Under the pieces are notes generated by a model. It saw only the letters and a program-made list of their open reading frames with translations. It ran no database searches and was not told the DNA's origin. A stretch of 64,000 nucleotides of DNA, taken from positions 5,613,001 through 5,677,000 of the forward strand of contig CP079103.1 in assembly GCA_019285755.1 (NCBI GenBank), read 5' to 3'. The DNA is from Chitinophaga sp. E66. Its GTDB lineage: Bacteria > Bacteroidota > Bacteroidia > Chitinophagales > Chitinophagaceae. The first letter of the stretch is position 1; each line of letters opens with the position of its first letter. This document shows positions 49,778-58,726 of this stretch, piece by piece. Both the position numbers and the translations under genes were made by a program.

Positions 49778-50545
49778 TTGGCTAAAAAGAACCGGAGGCG
49801 CCTGCGTGCGTTTTTCCTGATCGTCTTGATATTGACGCTGGGCGCAATCGCCGGCGTATGGTGGCTCCTACGGCAACAGGAGCCCGCTAATTTCGTTCGT
49901 TATGAAGAATTCGGTATCGATATTCCCGTCAATTATTCCGTGCATGGCATAGATATTTCCAAGTTCCAGGGAAACGTCAACTGGCGCGCCGTGAAGCAAA
50001 TGGAAGTCGATAATATTAAAATATCTTTTGCCTTCATCAAGGCTACCGAAGGCATCACCCGCCAGGACGCAACCTTCCGCCGTAACTGGGATAAAGCCCG
50101 CGACGCAGGTATCATCCGTGGCGCCTACCACTTCTTCTACTCCACCCGCGACCCCCTCAAGCAGGCGATCAACTTTAAGAACGTGGTGCAGCTGGAGTCA
50201 GGTGATCTGCCGCCGGTGCTGGATATTGAGGTCCACAATAATCAGCCACCGGCTGTCATCCGCAGTACGGCCCGCATCTGGCTGGAAGAAATGGAAAAGG
50301 CATACGGGGTGAAGCCGATCATCTATACCAATATCCACTTTTACGAAACATACCTCGGTAAAGAATTTGATGGCTACCCGCTCTGGGTGGCGCATTATTA
50401 TCAGAAAGAAAGGCCGCGGAGCGCACGCAACTGGGTATTCTGGCAGCATTCCGACATCGGGAGGGTCAACGGTATCCGGACGATGGTTGATTTCAACGTA
50501 TTCCGCGGGGACAGCGCGGATCTGCGTAAGCTCTGTATTCCGTAA
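49778..50545 (+). CDS. Glycoside hydrolase family 25 lysozyme
   Basis: A membrane-anchored muramidase of 255 residues that cleaves peptidoglycan. A basic start and one N-terminal helix (AFFLIVLILTLGAIAGVWWL) anchor it. The GH25 barrel has 'SVHGIDISKFQGNVNWRAVK', 'FAFIKATEGITRQDATFRRN', 'GAYHFFYSTRDP', and the catalytic Asp-x-Glu in 'LPPVLDIEVHNNQPP'. It ends with 'WQHSDIGRVNGI...DFNVF', the usual substrate-cleft motif. It begins with TTG at 49778 (MAKKNRRRLRAFF). The frame is intact. It is followed 9 bp later by a small membrane-protein gene. Confidence 0.9.
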   Translation: MAKKNRRRLRAFFLIVLILTLGAIAGVWWLLRQQEPANFVRYEEFGIDIPVNYSVHGIDISKFQGNVNWRAVKQMEVDNIKISFAFIKATEGITRQDATFRRNWDKARDAGIIRGAYHFFYSTRDPLKQAINFKNVVQLESGDLPPVLDIEVHNNQPPAVIRSTARIWLEEMEKAYGVKPIIYTNIHFYETYLGKEFDGYPLWVAHYYQKERPRSARNWVFWQHSDIGRVNGIRTMVDFNVFRGDSADLRKLCIP

Positions 50546-50554
50546 CTTTATTTC

Positions 50555-50806
50555 ATGGAAGACGATTCCCGCAAGCAATTCGACTGGCAGCTGATGGAGT
50601 TTTTCATCAAGATCATCCGTACGGTATTTTACGGGATGTTCTGGCTGATGTTCAACATCTTCTTCGGATTGTATCTGGGGTATGGTGACCCTGAGGTCTC
50701 TACTCCGCTGGCCTTAGGGATATTTTATACCTGGCTGGTGCTGAGCGCCGTTGGTTTCGTGTACCTGCTGTGGCGAATGTGGCGGAGAAAAATGCCACCG
50801 CCATGA
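50555..50806 (+). CDS. Small two-helix membrane protein
   Basis: An 83-residue protein with two hydrophobic helices ('FYGMFWLMFNIFFGLYLGYG', 'LGIFYTWLVLSAVGFVYLLW') and a basic end (RMWRRKMPPP). It is not recognised. It lies 9 bp behind the GH25 gene on the same strand and is probably co-expressed. The frame is intact. Confidence 0.6.
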   Translation: MEDDSRKQFDWQLMEFFIKIIRTVFYGMFWLMFNIFFGLYLGYGDPEVSTPLALGIFYTWLVLSAVGFVYLLWRMWRRKMPPP

Positions 50807-50813
50807 ACCACGG

Positions 50814-51365
50814 TCAGCGTGATGGTGTGGCGAAAACCTGTGTCCAGAGATCGGCCGTGCGGCCTACTCCCATTTCCTTGAAGTTCGGGCTCATGAGATT
50901 CTTACAATGGCCCGGGCTGGCCAGCCAGCCGTTCACTACTTCCGCTTCTGTCTGCGGACCGGAAGCGATATTTTCTCCCCACCAATTATAGTTATAACCG
51001 GCCGCAGTAATGCGTTGCGAAGGCGTGGCGCCTGCGGGGCTGTTATGTGAAAAATATTTCCTGTCGGCCATGTCTTTGCTGTGCTTGGCGGCAGCCAGTT
51101 CCAGCAGTATGTTCCAGGTCAGGGGCGATACCGGGGCATCCAGGTGTCGCCGCATTGGCAGCCTTTGGCGCGCGCGTTATTGACGAGTTGCAGCACAACA
51201 TCTTTCTTGGCCTTATTCTCTACCACTTCCGCCGTGGGCGGATCCGATGGCTTTTCGGGCGTGGGAGCTTCGGGTTGAACGAGCTCACTTTTTTTCAGAA
51301 CAAGCGGCGAGCAACACGCATACCACTGCACATACAGGTATGAAACGAACCAGTTTCGGTAACAT
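50814..51365 (-). CDS. CAP-domain lipoprotein, copy 1 (frameshifted)
   Basis: A secreted protein of about 184 residues with the CAP (SCP/PR-1) fold. The ATG at 51365 gives MLPKLVRFIPVCAVVCVLLA with lipobox AAC. A shift in the A run near 51293 hides this start. A proline- and glutamate-rich linker follows. The CAP part begins 'VNNARAKGCQCGDTWMP' and has 'HSKDMADRKYFSHNSPAGAT', 'YNWWGENIASGPQTEAEVVN', 'GWLASPGHCKNLMSPNFKEM' and ends 'WTQVFATPSR'. A second break lies near 51135. A paralogue lies directly upstream. CAP proteins are often of unknown function; proteolysis or lipid binding has been proposed for some. Confidence 0.85.
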
Positions 51366-51567
51366 AATTTCCCAGTGTTTGAATTGTCAGATACTGGGTT
51401 TTAAATAGGAGGAAGGTTAAGCACGTTGGCTTTTTCAGAGGAAGGGCTAAAATCAAACAGGACATAAAAATAAGTACATGCCCTGACATGATTGCAAAAA
51501 TTATGTTAACGAAATCAATAAATTAATAATCAGTTCGCTATGAAGAAAAACCTGTATGTGTAAACGG

Positions 51568-52115
51568 TTATTTCCTGGGTTTGGGCGCCGCCATTTCCTG
51601 GCTCCAGAAATTACCCACTTTCGCTACGCCCATATCCGTAAACTTGCTGTTCATCAGTACTTTACAGTGAGTTACGCTTGCGAACCAGCCATTCACCACG
51701 GTCTTTTCTGTCAACCTTCCCAGGGCAATGTTTTCTCCCAGGCGGCCCAGGTGTAGCCCATGCTGGAAATGCGGAAGCCCGCGGTCTGGCCTTTCCGGTC
51801 TTCGTGGCTGAAGTAATTGAAGTTCTGCATATCCTGGCTGTGGAGGTATGCCGCGCGCTCGAGGGCTTTATTCCAGGCGATGGGAGGCGCAGGCGCCATG
51901 AAGGTGTCGCCGCATTGGCAACCTTTCGAACGTACGTCGTTCACGAGGCTCAGCAGTAAAGCCTTGTCTACAGAGTTGTTCATGGCAAAAGTGGTGTCCT
52001 GCACCGGCACGGGCGGCGGAGGCGTGATGGATTCTAATGGTTCCTTGGTGCAGGCTGCGAATACGAATAGCAGTAACACTCCCGCAAATGCAGGATGCAT
52101 CATGTGTCTTGACAT
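51568..52115 (-). CDS. CAP-domain lipoprotein, copy 2 (one frameshift)
   Basis: A paralogue of the downstream gene, of about 182 residues. The ATG at 52115 (MSRHMMHPAFAGVLLLFVFA, lipobox AAC) starts a lipoprotein signal. The mature part has 'LVNDVRSKGCQCGDTFMA', 'YLHSQDMQNFNYFSHEDRKG' and, after a break near 51735, 'GENIALG', 'VNGWFASVTHCKVLMNSKFT' and the end 'MAAPKPRK'. It shares the unusual KGCQCGDT block with copy 1, so the two came from a duplication. A palindrome-bearing promoter is upstream. Confidence 0.85.
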
Positions 52116-52242
52116 AGTCTGATAATGGTTTAAGTCGTCAAATAAAAGTTGGCTTCTCGGGGATGCGATCAAAAATACCACGAAGGGATCCGGTCATAGG
52201 TTGGGCAAAGTAGGTGCGAATCCGGGTTAATTAACTTGAACG

Positions 52243-52274
52243 CAAAGGTACAGCCGTTCACTAAAAAGTGAACG
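52243..52274 (-). promoter_or_regulatory. Promoter with embedded palindrome upstream of CAP copy 2
   Basis: On the minus strand TACCTTTG (52250-52243) is a good -7 element. A perfect 8-bp inverted repeat, CGTTCACT-AAAA-AGTGAACG (52255-52274), lies just upstream of it, where a repressor could block the promoter. The -33 element would fall inside the palindrome (TTC instead of TTG). The rest of the gap 52116-52548 shows no gene. Confidence 0.45.
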
Positions 52275-52548
52275 CCAGCCCCGTAAAATTTTTGTTAACG
52301 AATTGATTGTTAATAAGATGTAAAGATGAATCCAGCTTCCGTGTGCTAGCGGTCTTTCAATTTTCCATAGGTAATTACTAGTTGTCTGTCGTTCTGGAAA
52401 ACAAACATATAATATAAGTATTAAGTGTAATTGTACGAATACGAATAAGTGAAAATGTTAAAGTTGTTCCGGAAGCAGCGATAATATCTTCTAAGTGATA
52501 TATTTTTATATCCATCGATATGACGCCGGATTATCATCAACTATCACT

Positions 52549-52943
52549 ATGAGATGGACAGTCACATTACCAGTCCTGATGTTAATGAATAGCGCCTGCC
52601 ATTCACCGGAGCCCGGGGAACACAAAAAGGTTTCTGGGGTTTCCGGCATAAATACCCCCTCTCGACCGGTTACTGAACCCTCAACAGAAGAAGAACCTGA
52701 ACTGCCAGCTGTATTTCTGGTCGCCGATACGGGGTATAATTACTGCGCCTTGCGCGATAAGATGTTGGCCGTGCCAGGAAGAGCAACTGGCCGATAGATT
52801 CGTTAGATCGTACGTTTATTCGGGACAGCATCCTGCCGGTGGAGCCCAGTCCTGCGTTTTTGAAGGGGATATTTAGCACTTCAACGCCTTCGAAAATTCT
52901 ACCCGGCAGCTTTCCTTCAGGAAGGCATGTTGATGAATCATGA
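52549..52943 (+). CDS. Hypothetical lipoprotein (one frameshift)
   Basis: A lipoprotein of about 131 residues. It starts MRWTVTLPVLMLMNSACHSP with a lipobox Cys. The mature N-terminus is Pro, Ser and Glu rich, followed by 'LPAVFLVADTGYNYCALRDK'. After a break near 52775 it reads 'SNWPIDSLDRTFIRDSILPV' and ends HVDES at a TGA that overlaps the next ATG (52940-52943). No family is recognised with certainty. It is probably co-translated with the YiiX-like gene. Confidence 0.5.
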
Positions 52944-53509
52944 AATCCATTAATTACAGTAGTACCGCTATGAAGCTATTTCGTATTCTTATCGTAGCCA
53001 CTCTTCTCCACTGGTCCCCGTTAACGCGCAGGACGGTTATCATGAAGGTGATATTGTTTTCCAGGACAGTCAGTCAGCGCAATGCGAAGCGATCCGCAGG
53101 GCTACGCGTTCGCCCTGGTCGCATTGCGGAATTCTATACCGGGGAGATGATGGCAGGTGGATGCGATGTCATCGACAAGATGAAACGCGAGGCACAAGGG
53201 TACATGGGAAAGAACTATGATATTTACTTCAACTGGTCGGATGCGGAGATCTATTGCTCAGAGCTCGTCTGGAAGCTGTATCATGCCGTAGGGATCGATA
53301 TTTGTCCGCTAAATCCACTCCGCTCCTACGACCTCTCCCATCCCATCGTTAAAGCGACCATGCAAAAGCGATACGGCAACAGCATTCCACTGGAGGAAAA
53401 GATGGTGGCCCCGGGAGATTTATTCGTCAGTCCGAAGCTGGAATCCGTGTCCATTCCTGATCAGCTCAACCCAATCCGCTTTCCGTTGTTATTGCATAAA
53501 ACCACCTGT
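52940..53509 (+). CDS. YiiX-like permuted papain-fold (NlpC/P60 superfamily) protein, internally shortened (frameshifted)
   Basis: A probable secreted cysteine amidase or peptidase. It starts at 52940, or at 52970 with MKLFRILIVATLLHW (signal peptide). After a shift near 53030 it reads 'YHEGDIVFQDSQSAQCEAIR' and 'ATRSPWSHCGILYRGDDGRW', holding the catalytic His. The later part is 'DIYFNWSDAEIYCSELVWKL' (catalytic Cys) and 'LRSYDLSHPIVKATMQKRYG'. Compared with YiiX proteins I know, a middle block of roughly 45 residues seems missing near 53155. The 3' stop is lost by a shift, so the frame runs on into the next gene. Confidence 0.65.
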
Positions 53510-54217
53510 ATGAGAAAACACTTCACCTTGCTTGTGGCCGGCGCGCTGGCGATGGCTTCCTGTCAGAATAGCCCCAAGCAGACGGCCTCCGATTCTACCG
53601 CCACGGCCTCCACTGACCGGGTTTTCGACGGCTATTATGAAGCCAGTATCCCCGCGGCATCTTCGCCAGGCCGGCTGGTAGGCCTCACCCTCCGCCCCAC
53701 TAACGATGCGCAGATGACGACAGACTATATGAATTCCACCCCAGAAATCGTGCAAATGGGCAACTGGAGCAAAGCAGACAGCGGAAATATCCTCATCACC
53801 CTCGTCACCGTAGGCAGCGGTAACCCGCAGAAAGATTCACTCCTTTTCCGCCAGGACGGTGAAACTCTCATCTACCTGGGCGACGCATACGGCTCAGACG
53901 GGCTCTCCCTCACGAAGAAGACCCCTCCCGCTCCCGCACCGAAAGAACTGCTGGTTTGGGTGAAATCCGAAGAAGAGTGTGAAAACGGCCCTGGTTTCGG
54001 TAAAGTAAAATGCTATTCCGTCCAGTATGGCGACCGCTACCTCGACGATCCAGAGCTTTGGGAAAAGCTCATGGGCCCCATTGAAGGGTTTACCTTCGAA
54101 AAGGGGAAGCTTTATCTCCTGAAAGTGAACCGCGTACCGCACGACCCGCCCCGGCAAGACGTAGGCGCGTATGCGTATAAGCTGGTGGAAACAGTAAAAA
54201 CGGAAAAGGCGAAATAG
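53510..54217 (+). CDS. Lipoprotein with NlpE-like N-terminal and DUF4377-like C-terminal region
   Basis: A 235-residue lipoprotein. It starts MRKHFTLLVAGALAMASCQN, a clean lipoprotein signal, so it is a separate gene although the upstream frame is open into it. The first half ('FDGYYEASIPAASSPGRLVG', 'NGSGNPQKDSLLFRQDG'-like region) resembles NlpE/META-type beta domains. The second half, 'CYSVQYGDRYLDDPELWEKL' with 'IEGFTFEKGKLYLLKVNRV', fits DUF4377. It probably sits in the outer membrane. Function unknown. From 53510 the frame is intact. Confidence 0.75.
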   Translation: MRKHFTLLVAGALAMASCQNSPKQTASDSTATASTDRVFDGYYEASIPAASSPGRLVGLTLRPTNDAQMTTDYMNSTPEIVQMGNWSKADSGNILITLVTVGSGNPQKDSLLFRQDGETLIYLGDAYGSDGLSLTKKTPPAPAPKELLVWVKSEEECENGPGFGKVKCYSVQYGDRYLDDPELWEKLMGPIEGFTFEKGKLYLLKVNRVPHDPPRQDVGAYAYKLVETVKTEKAK

Positions 54218-54302
54218 CTGATTCTCGTCAGAATCGCCCCGGAAATTTTTAAAAACGGGGAATATGCCCTAACTTGCCCTCGAAATCTTAAAACTGTATA
54301 TC

Positions 54303-54434
54303 ATGTTGATGACTGTTTTCCTTAATTCCTTTTACGAAATCGGTAATAAGATCGGCCATTTTGGCGCGTGGTTTTTCATCATCCTGTTTGGTCTGATGTT
54401 CCTGTATGCGATGGTGAAATACGTGAAACCGTAA
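54303..54434 (+). CDS. Small single-helix membrane protein (43 residues)
   Basis: A 43-codon frame, MLMTVFLNSFYEIGNKIGHF then a hydrophobic helix (AWFFIILFGLMFLYAMVKYV) and a final KP. It is intact and followed by a strong terminator 30 bp later, which supports it as a real gene. Not recognised. Confidence 0.5.
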   Translation: MLMTVFLNSFYEIGNKIGHFGAWFFIILFGLMFLYAMVKYVKP

Positions 54435-54462
54435 TTCCCAGATTATTCAAAAGCTTACATAC

Positions 54463-54496
54463 GAAGAGCCTCCCATGCGGGAGGCTCTCTTTTTAT
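54463..54496. terminator. Terminator between small membrane gene and barrel gene
   Basis: Hairpin GAGCCTCCC-ATGC-GGGAGGCTC followed by T on the plus strand, between convergent genes. Confidence 0.85.
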
Positions 54497-54520
54497 TTCC
54501 ATATTTTATTGATAATCAGA

Positions 54521-55673
54521 CTAGAATGCTTCTGCAATGGATAGGTAAAAACCTGTCTGCCGCTTCCCCGGCCCGTTTCTCCCCTACTCCATAATCCAGG
54601 CGAACGGTCAGGCGCGAAGATTTATCATAGAACCAGCGGATGCCGCCGCCGTAGTTGGGTTTCAGGCTGAAGTCGATGTTATGGTTCGGGAAGACGGTCC
54701 CCGTTCTACAAACCCCGCCAGTGCAAAGGTGGGGTGCATATCGATGAACCAGAATTTGATCCGTACCCCGGGATCGAGGAAATAACGGTATTCCGCCTGG
54801 GCGGCCATGTAATTCATATCGCGGTAGCGGCCGGTATAATAACCGCGCATGATATTATCGTTCCCCATTTCTCCCATCATGTAGAAGGGCACATCGCCCT
54901 GGGTGGTGACGGCGTAACCGTTCAGGCCCAGCGTGCTTTTGCGGGACAGCGGGAAGAAGTGACTGGCACGTCCTTCGAGGCGCCAAAGGGCGCGGGTGCT
55001 GAGGAAGGAAGGCGCCAGGAGGCGTTGAACCGGACAAAGGAGCCCTTGGTCGTATAGTTCTGGTTATCGCGGTTGTCAAAGATACCGGTGGCGCCGATGA
55101 AGGTGAAATATCCGCCGGATTTATCCACCAGATTGGCGGTAGGATATACGCCTTTGGGATCATCGGAATCATAGGTGTCGTGCTGAAAAAGCAGGGACAT
55201 ACCGGCATAGAAGTGGCGGCTGACGCGGCGCTCCGCTTCGGCGGAGACTTTGTAGCGGCGGTTGCCTACCAGGCTTCGGTTATCGTAGTGGGTGGTGTCT
55301 CCCACGCCGAAGAAGTACATGGGGAAGTCGTGGTACCGGAAGTTGGTGCGGATATGCCAGAGGTTGTCGCGGGTCCAGTTTTCGAAGCGGAGGTCTACTT
55401 TAAACTGGCTGTTGGTGGTAAAGGTGGTGAGGACGCTGGCGGAGGAATTCCGGGTGTTGGGGTGCGGGTTCTTCTTATCGCCATAGTAGCTATATAGCGC
55501 CACAACGCCAAATTCCAGCCCTTTCTCGGGGAGTATCCCAGGATGGGGACGGGAAGGAAGGAGCGCTTTCTCGTGGCCAGCAGGGAGTCCAGGGAGGCCT
55601 CGGCCTTGTGATCCTGGGCTTTGAGGCCCGTTGCCAATAAACACGCCGTCAGGACGGAAACAACTTTACGCAT
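54521..55673 (-). CDS. BamA/TamA-like outer-membrane barrel protein (frameshifted)
   Basis: A protein of about 384 residues without recognisable POTRA domains, so a short barrel-only member of the Omp85/surface-antigen D15 group. It starts MRKVVSVLTACLLATGLKAQ (signal peptide). Barrel strands are visible in 'LDSLLATRKRSFLPVPILGY', 'FEVVALYSYYGDKKN'-type blocks, 'VSRHFYAGMSLLFQHDTYD' and 'NYMAAQAEYRYFLDPGVRIK'. After a last shift it ends 'GFYLSIAEAF' with the C-terminal Phe typical of barrels. Breaks are near 55545, 54975, 54900, 54705 and 54570. It follows the seven-gene membrane array by 44 bp and may belong to that operon. Confidence 0.8.
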
Positions 55674-55717
55674 AGGGTCGCAAGTTGCAAAAAAAGGGAC
55701 ACCGCGGCGCAAATGCG

Positions 55718-56189
55718 TTATTGTATCGGGGTAGGGCTTTTTTGCCCCGGATGAACCCGGCTACAATGTTAACAATAAAACCAACCTGTGCAACCAGGAT
55801 GAAGATGGCGGCGGGTAAGATCAAAGACTCCTTAATCATTCTGAAAGTCTCTCCTGTCTGTGAATTATCGCCATCTATATAATAATATGTTTCTTCTGGC
55901 ATATTGCCCCAGGCTAAAGCCCAGTTAAAAATGACAATCGGAAACAATAGCAAACTGACCATATGCAGATAATGGAGGATCCTCCATTGCCGGAATCCCT
56001 TTGTGAATTGGTATATCAATGCGATGGCATAGAGGACAGCTGGCCAGTAGAGCGTTGGTTCAGGCCATATGCCGAAGAAGTCATATCCAGGCCCGTATTG
56101 ATAATATATACAAAGAGCCAGAAGACAGCCAGTAAAGTAGTTGCCCCCTCCGGCGAGAAAGCCCATCGTAAAAACTTTGATCGTCTCAT
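55718..56189 (-). CDS. Array paralogue F: four-helix membrane protein (frameshifted)
   Basis: The last member of a tandem family of small membrane proteins, about 157 residues. The ATG at 56189 gives MRRSKFLRWAFSPEG, then after a break near 56100 'GPGYDFFGIWPEPTLYWPAV'. The family core is 'KGFRQWRILHYLHMVSLLLF' and the C-terminal 'GFIVNIVAGFIRGKK'. It starts one base after the stop of paralogue E. Restoring an A in the run at 55735-55741 gives the end KKSPTPIQ at 55718. Function unknown. The family pattern is: N-terminal RPE-like box, four helices, W/LxYLHI after a basic loop, and a final G-x-I/F-R-G motif. Confidence 0.7.
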
Positions 56190-56190
56190 A

Positions 56191-56637
56191 CTATATGCCT
56201 TTCTTTTTACCCCGGATGAACCCGGCGATAAGGTTAATGATGAATACCAGGTTCCCCAACACCAAAACCGCAGCTATCAATATATCTGATAAAGACGGGT
56301 TTACGGACCCCTCCCAAGATTGATCTTGATTAGGAGATACAGGCATTAACCAAAGCAACTGAAAAACCACGATACATACGATATGAATGTATTTCAACAA
56401 CTTCCATTGCCGGAAGCGCCGCGTCAGGAAATAAATGATTGCAACTACGGCGATGGCCAGCGCAATACACATAAACGCATAATTATGTGATATCACGTAG
56501 TAGGTATCATGCAGATGAATGTCGAAAGTGGAAGATGCATCTGAAGGCAACAGCGCAGCGATAGCGTAGCCGGCTGCTAGCAGGATAAGGATAACTTCCG
56601 GCCGGAGGAGCGTTTTGAGAAAGGATGACTTTATCAT
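56191..56637 (-). CDS. Array paralogue E with cytochrome-oxidase-subunit-I-like HDTYYV motif
   Basis: An intact member, 148 residues from the ATG at 56637 (MIKSSFLKTLLRPEVILILL). Between helices 1 and 2 it reads 'STFDIHLHDTYYVISHNYAF', strikingly like the HDTYYVVAHFHY segment of haem-copper oxidase subunit I. It then has the family core 'RRFRQWKLLKYIHIVCIVVF' and ends 'IINLIAGFIRGKKKGI'. No haem ligands beyond those His are obvious. Small COX1-like fragments of this kind are known as hypothetical proteins in Bacteroidota. It overlaps paralogue D by ATGA. Confidence 0.75.
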   Translation of the reverse strand: MIKSSFLKTLLRPEVILILLAAGYAIAALLPSDASSTFDIHLHDTYYVISHNYAFMCIALAIAVVAIIYFLTRRFRQWKLLKYIHIVCIVVFQLLWLMPVSPNQDQSWEGSVNPSLSDILIAAVLVLGNLVFIINLIAGFIRGKKKGI

Positions 56638-57118
56638 GGGGAGGGGTTCTACCACGAATGAAACCGACGATGATATTCACAATGAAAGCGATCTGCCCCA
56701 GGATCAAAACGATGGCCAGTGGAACAGTAACTTTATTCACCATATAAAAATAGCCATTTGCACAATCCTTACATGCTACTTTCACCTCGGCATTATCGAT
56801 AGTTTCAAGCTCAAAATGAATATTTGTTGACAATGGCGCCCATAGGTAATTTAAAATGGGAATGAAAACCAGGCTAATGATGTGGAAATATTGGAGCCAT
56901 TGAATTTGCCGGTACTTGCGGGTCCACCAATAAATGAGTGCAAATGCCAGTATTACGAGTGGAATGTAAATGTATTCCGGTTCCCAGAATATCGGTAGAC
57001 AAAAGCAGACTATGCTTACATTTAAGCCCATGTAGAGGATAGCAAAATGCAGGCATAATGACAATATGGCCAGGAGCACCAGTAATCCAGCCGGTTTCAG
57101 AAGGTTCCGGGGCTTCAT
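56634..57118 (-). CDS. Array paralogue D: four-helix membrane protein
   Basis: About 161 residues from the ATG at 57118 (MKPRNLLKPAGLLVLLAILS). It has 'WTRKYRQIQWLQYFHIISLV', an extracytoplasmic loop with two Cys ('EVKVACKDCANGYFYMV'), and 'GQIAFIVNIIVGFIRG' at the end. As given, the frame runs on to 56507; restoring one base near 56645 gives NPSP and a TGA at 56636-56634 overlapping the start of E. The start overlaps the stop of C as ATGA. Confidence 0.7.
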
Positions 57119-57608
57119 ATTTTATTGATTTTACCCCTGGTAATTCCCAGTAACAAATTAACCACAAATCCAATCTGCCCGACAGCAAACAAAATTAATA
57201 GCGGGAAAATCAGATAACCGGAGTATTCCCGAAGAAACGTCATCCCTCCCGCGCAGTTTACTTTAGCGTCAAGATAATCCGTGTATAGCATAAACTGAGG
57301 GGCAATTACAGCCGCGACAATCAGATATAGCAGAACAGGAACACAACCAGGCTGGCCAGGTGCAGATAATGCAGCACCTTGGACAAGCGATAATCTTTCA
57401 GCCAATAGTATACTCCGCCAATTACCAGGAGTACCACAATCCACAACAAAAACTCATCCGCCCAGGGAGTTTCCATGCAGGGATAGGTCCCTAATAGTTT
57501 TTCATCCGGTAGGTATTTTCGACTATAAAATGAAACGCGACGACAAATGGCACTGGAGCGCAGGAGCCATTCTGGTCTGCGTAAATTCCTGAAAAAGGGT
57601 ATGTTCAT
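57115..57608 (-). CDS. Array paralogue C: four-helix membrane protein (frameshifted)
   Basis: About 164 residues from the ATG at 57608 (MNIPFFRNLRRPEWLL). It has 'YYWLKDYRLSKVLHYLHLAS', then after a break near 57325 'IVAAVIAPQFMLYTDYLDAK', a Cys in 'KVNCAGGMTF', and the family end 'IGFVVNLLLGITRGKINKI'. Another shift may lie near 57530 in the first helix. Its start overlaps the stop of B and its stop overlaps the start of D, both as ATGA. Confidence 0.68.
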
Positions 57609-58086
57609 GCAGGGTTTTTAGCGTTCTCCAGCCGTATTGCCGCCTGCTTCATCAAATAAACCAATTGCCCCACGACAAATGCTGTAATCGATAAGTATAC
57701 CAAGGTATTCAATAATGATTTAAAAATCCGGGTTCTGCCAGGAAAAAGGAAGGATTCCCTGTAAAGTAAGTCACCCGGTAAACGGACGCGATCTTATAGG
57801 TTATTAACGGAGCCGCCAGTACGGTAATCAAACAGACATATGGCATCAATCCCCATTCCGGGAAGCGCCTGGCCAGCCAGAAGGCGCCGGCGAACAAGAG
57901 CGCGGCGAGCGCAAAGGGTGAATACCAGTTGTCGAATACCACGGTGGTCACGAAGTCGGCGGTGTCGCTGCGCAGACGGAGCCCATGGCTTTGAAGGCTC
58001 CAATGCTGGATCTGGAAAAGGATCGATAGGATGGACAGGAGTGCCTCCGGGCGGAGGTACTTTTTCGTTATCTTAAAATTAATCAT
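57605..58086 (-). CDS. Array paralogue B: four-helix membrane protein (frameshifted)
   Basis: About 160 residues from the ATG at 58086 (MINFKITKKYLRPEALLSIL). The middle has 'LLFAGAFWLARRFPEWGLMP' (family RRFxxW box) and 'LITVLAAPLITYKIA'. After a break near 57725 it ends 'LNTLVYLSITAFVVGQLVYL' and 'RLENAKNPA'. In the given sequence its start is buried inside an open frame coming from paralogue A, another result of base loss. It overlaps C by ATGA. Confidence 0.68.
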
Positions 58087-58501
58087 GCCTGGAAGATTTA
58101 TATCCCGCCGGATGCCGGCGATCACATTATAAAGGAACGCCAGCTGCCCCAGTGCGCAGAGCGTTCCCAGTGTCCACAGCCCTGCTTTTTCTGTGGTGCT
58201 CAAAACGGGACTAATGGTTCGTTGGGATCCGTGGTCGCCGTTACGTAAATTATGAGCATCGCAGGGATAGCGAAGAAACTGAGGATATGCAAATATTGCA
58301 GCAGCGGATACTGCCGGTGGAACCGCGTTATGCGATACACGAAAGCGAAGGCCAGGAGGCTTAAAGCTCCTTTCAGGAAACCGGAGCCTTCCCCCTCTCC
58401 TCTCATCTCCAACCCGAAATCCACCGCAAACAAGACGAAGGCCATGAAAACCAGTATCGTTTCGGGACGGGGAGCCAACGGAAAAATTGCTTGCCGGTCA
58501 T
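58083..58501 (-). CDS. Array paralogue A: four-helix membrane protein (frameshifted)
   Basis: About 140 residues. The ATG at 58501 gives MTGKQFFRWLPVPRPETILV when one base near 58465 is restored, matching the MxxxFFRxxxRPE start of the family. It has 'YRITRFHRQYPLLQYLHILS', then after a break near 58200 'ALGQLAFLYNVIAGIRRDIN', the family end. The expected TGA at 58085-58083 overlaps the start of B. It has the most divergent middle of the array. Confidence 0.65.
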
Positions 58502-58531
58502 ATCGCAATCGTATTTAGTACAACCGGATTA

Positions 58532-58698
58532 TCAATTGAACAGTATATCCAATAAAAAGTCTGAAATGAGCATGGCAATGCCGATGGAAGCAGCGGTACT
58601 TTCATAGGAAAGGATTTTTGTCGTCGGGTTTAGATCTTTTTCGGTGTCGTCACCAGTCTGGCAAAATTAACCAAACCCATCTTTCCCAGGAAAAACAT
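58532..58698 (-). CDS. Small hypothetical protein between array members G and A (frameshifted)
   Basis: A short gene of about 56 residues. From the ATG at 58698 it reads MFFLGKMGLVNFARLV, and after a shift near 58650 'TEKDLNPTTKILSYESTAAS' and 'IGIAMLISDFLLDILFN'. It has one C-terminal hydrophobic segment and does not look like the neighbouring family. Low certainty; it fills the 225-bp gap between two array genes. Confidence 0.35.
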
Positions 58699-58726
58699 AC
58701 GGCACTAGATTTTCACAGTGGAAAAA

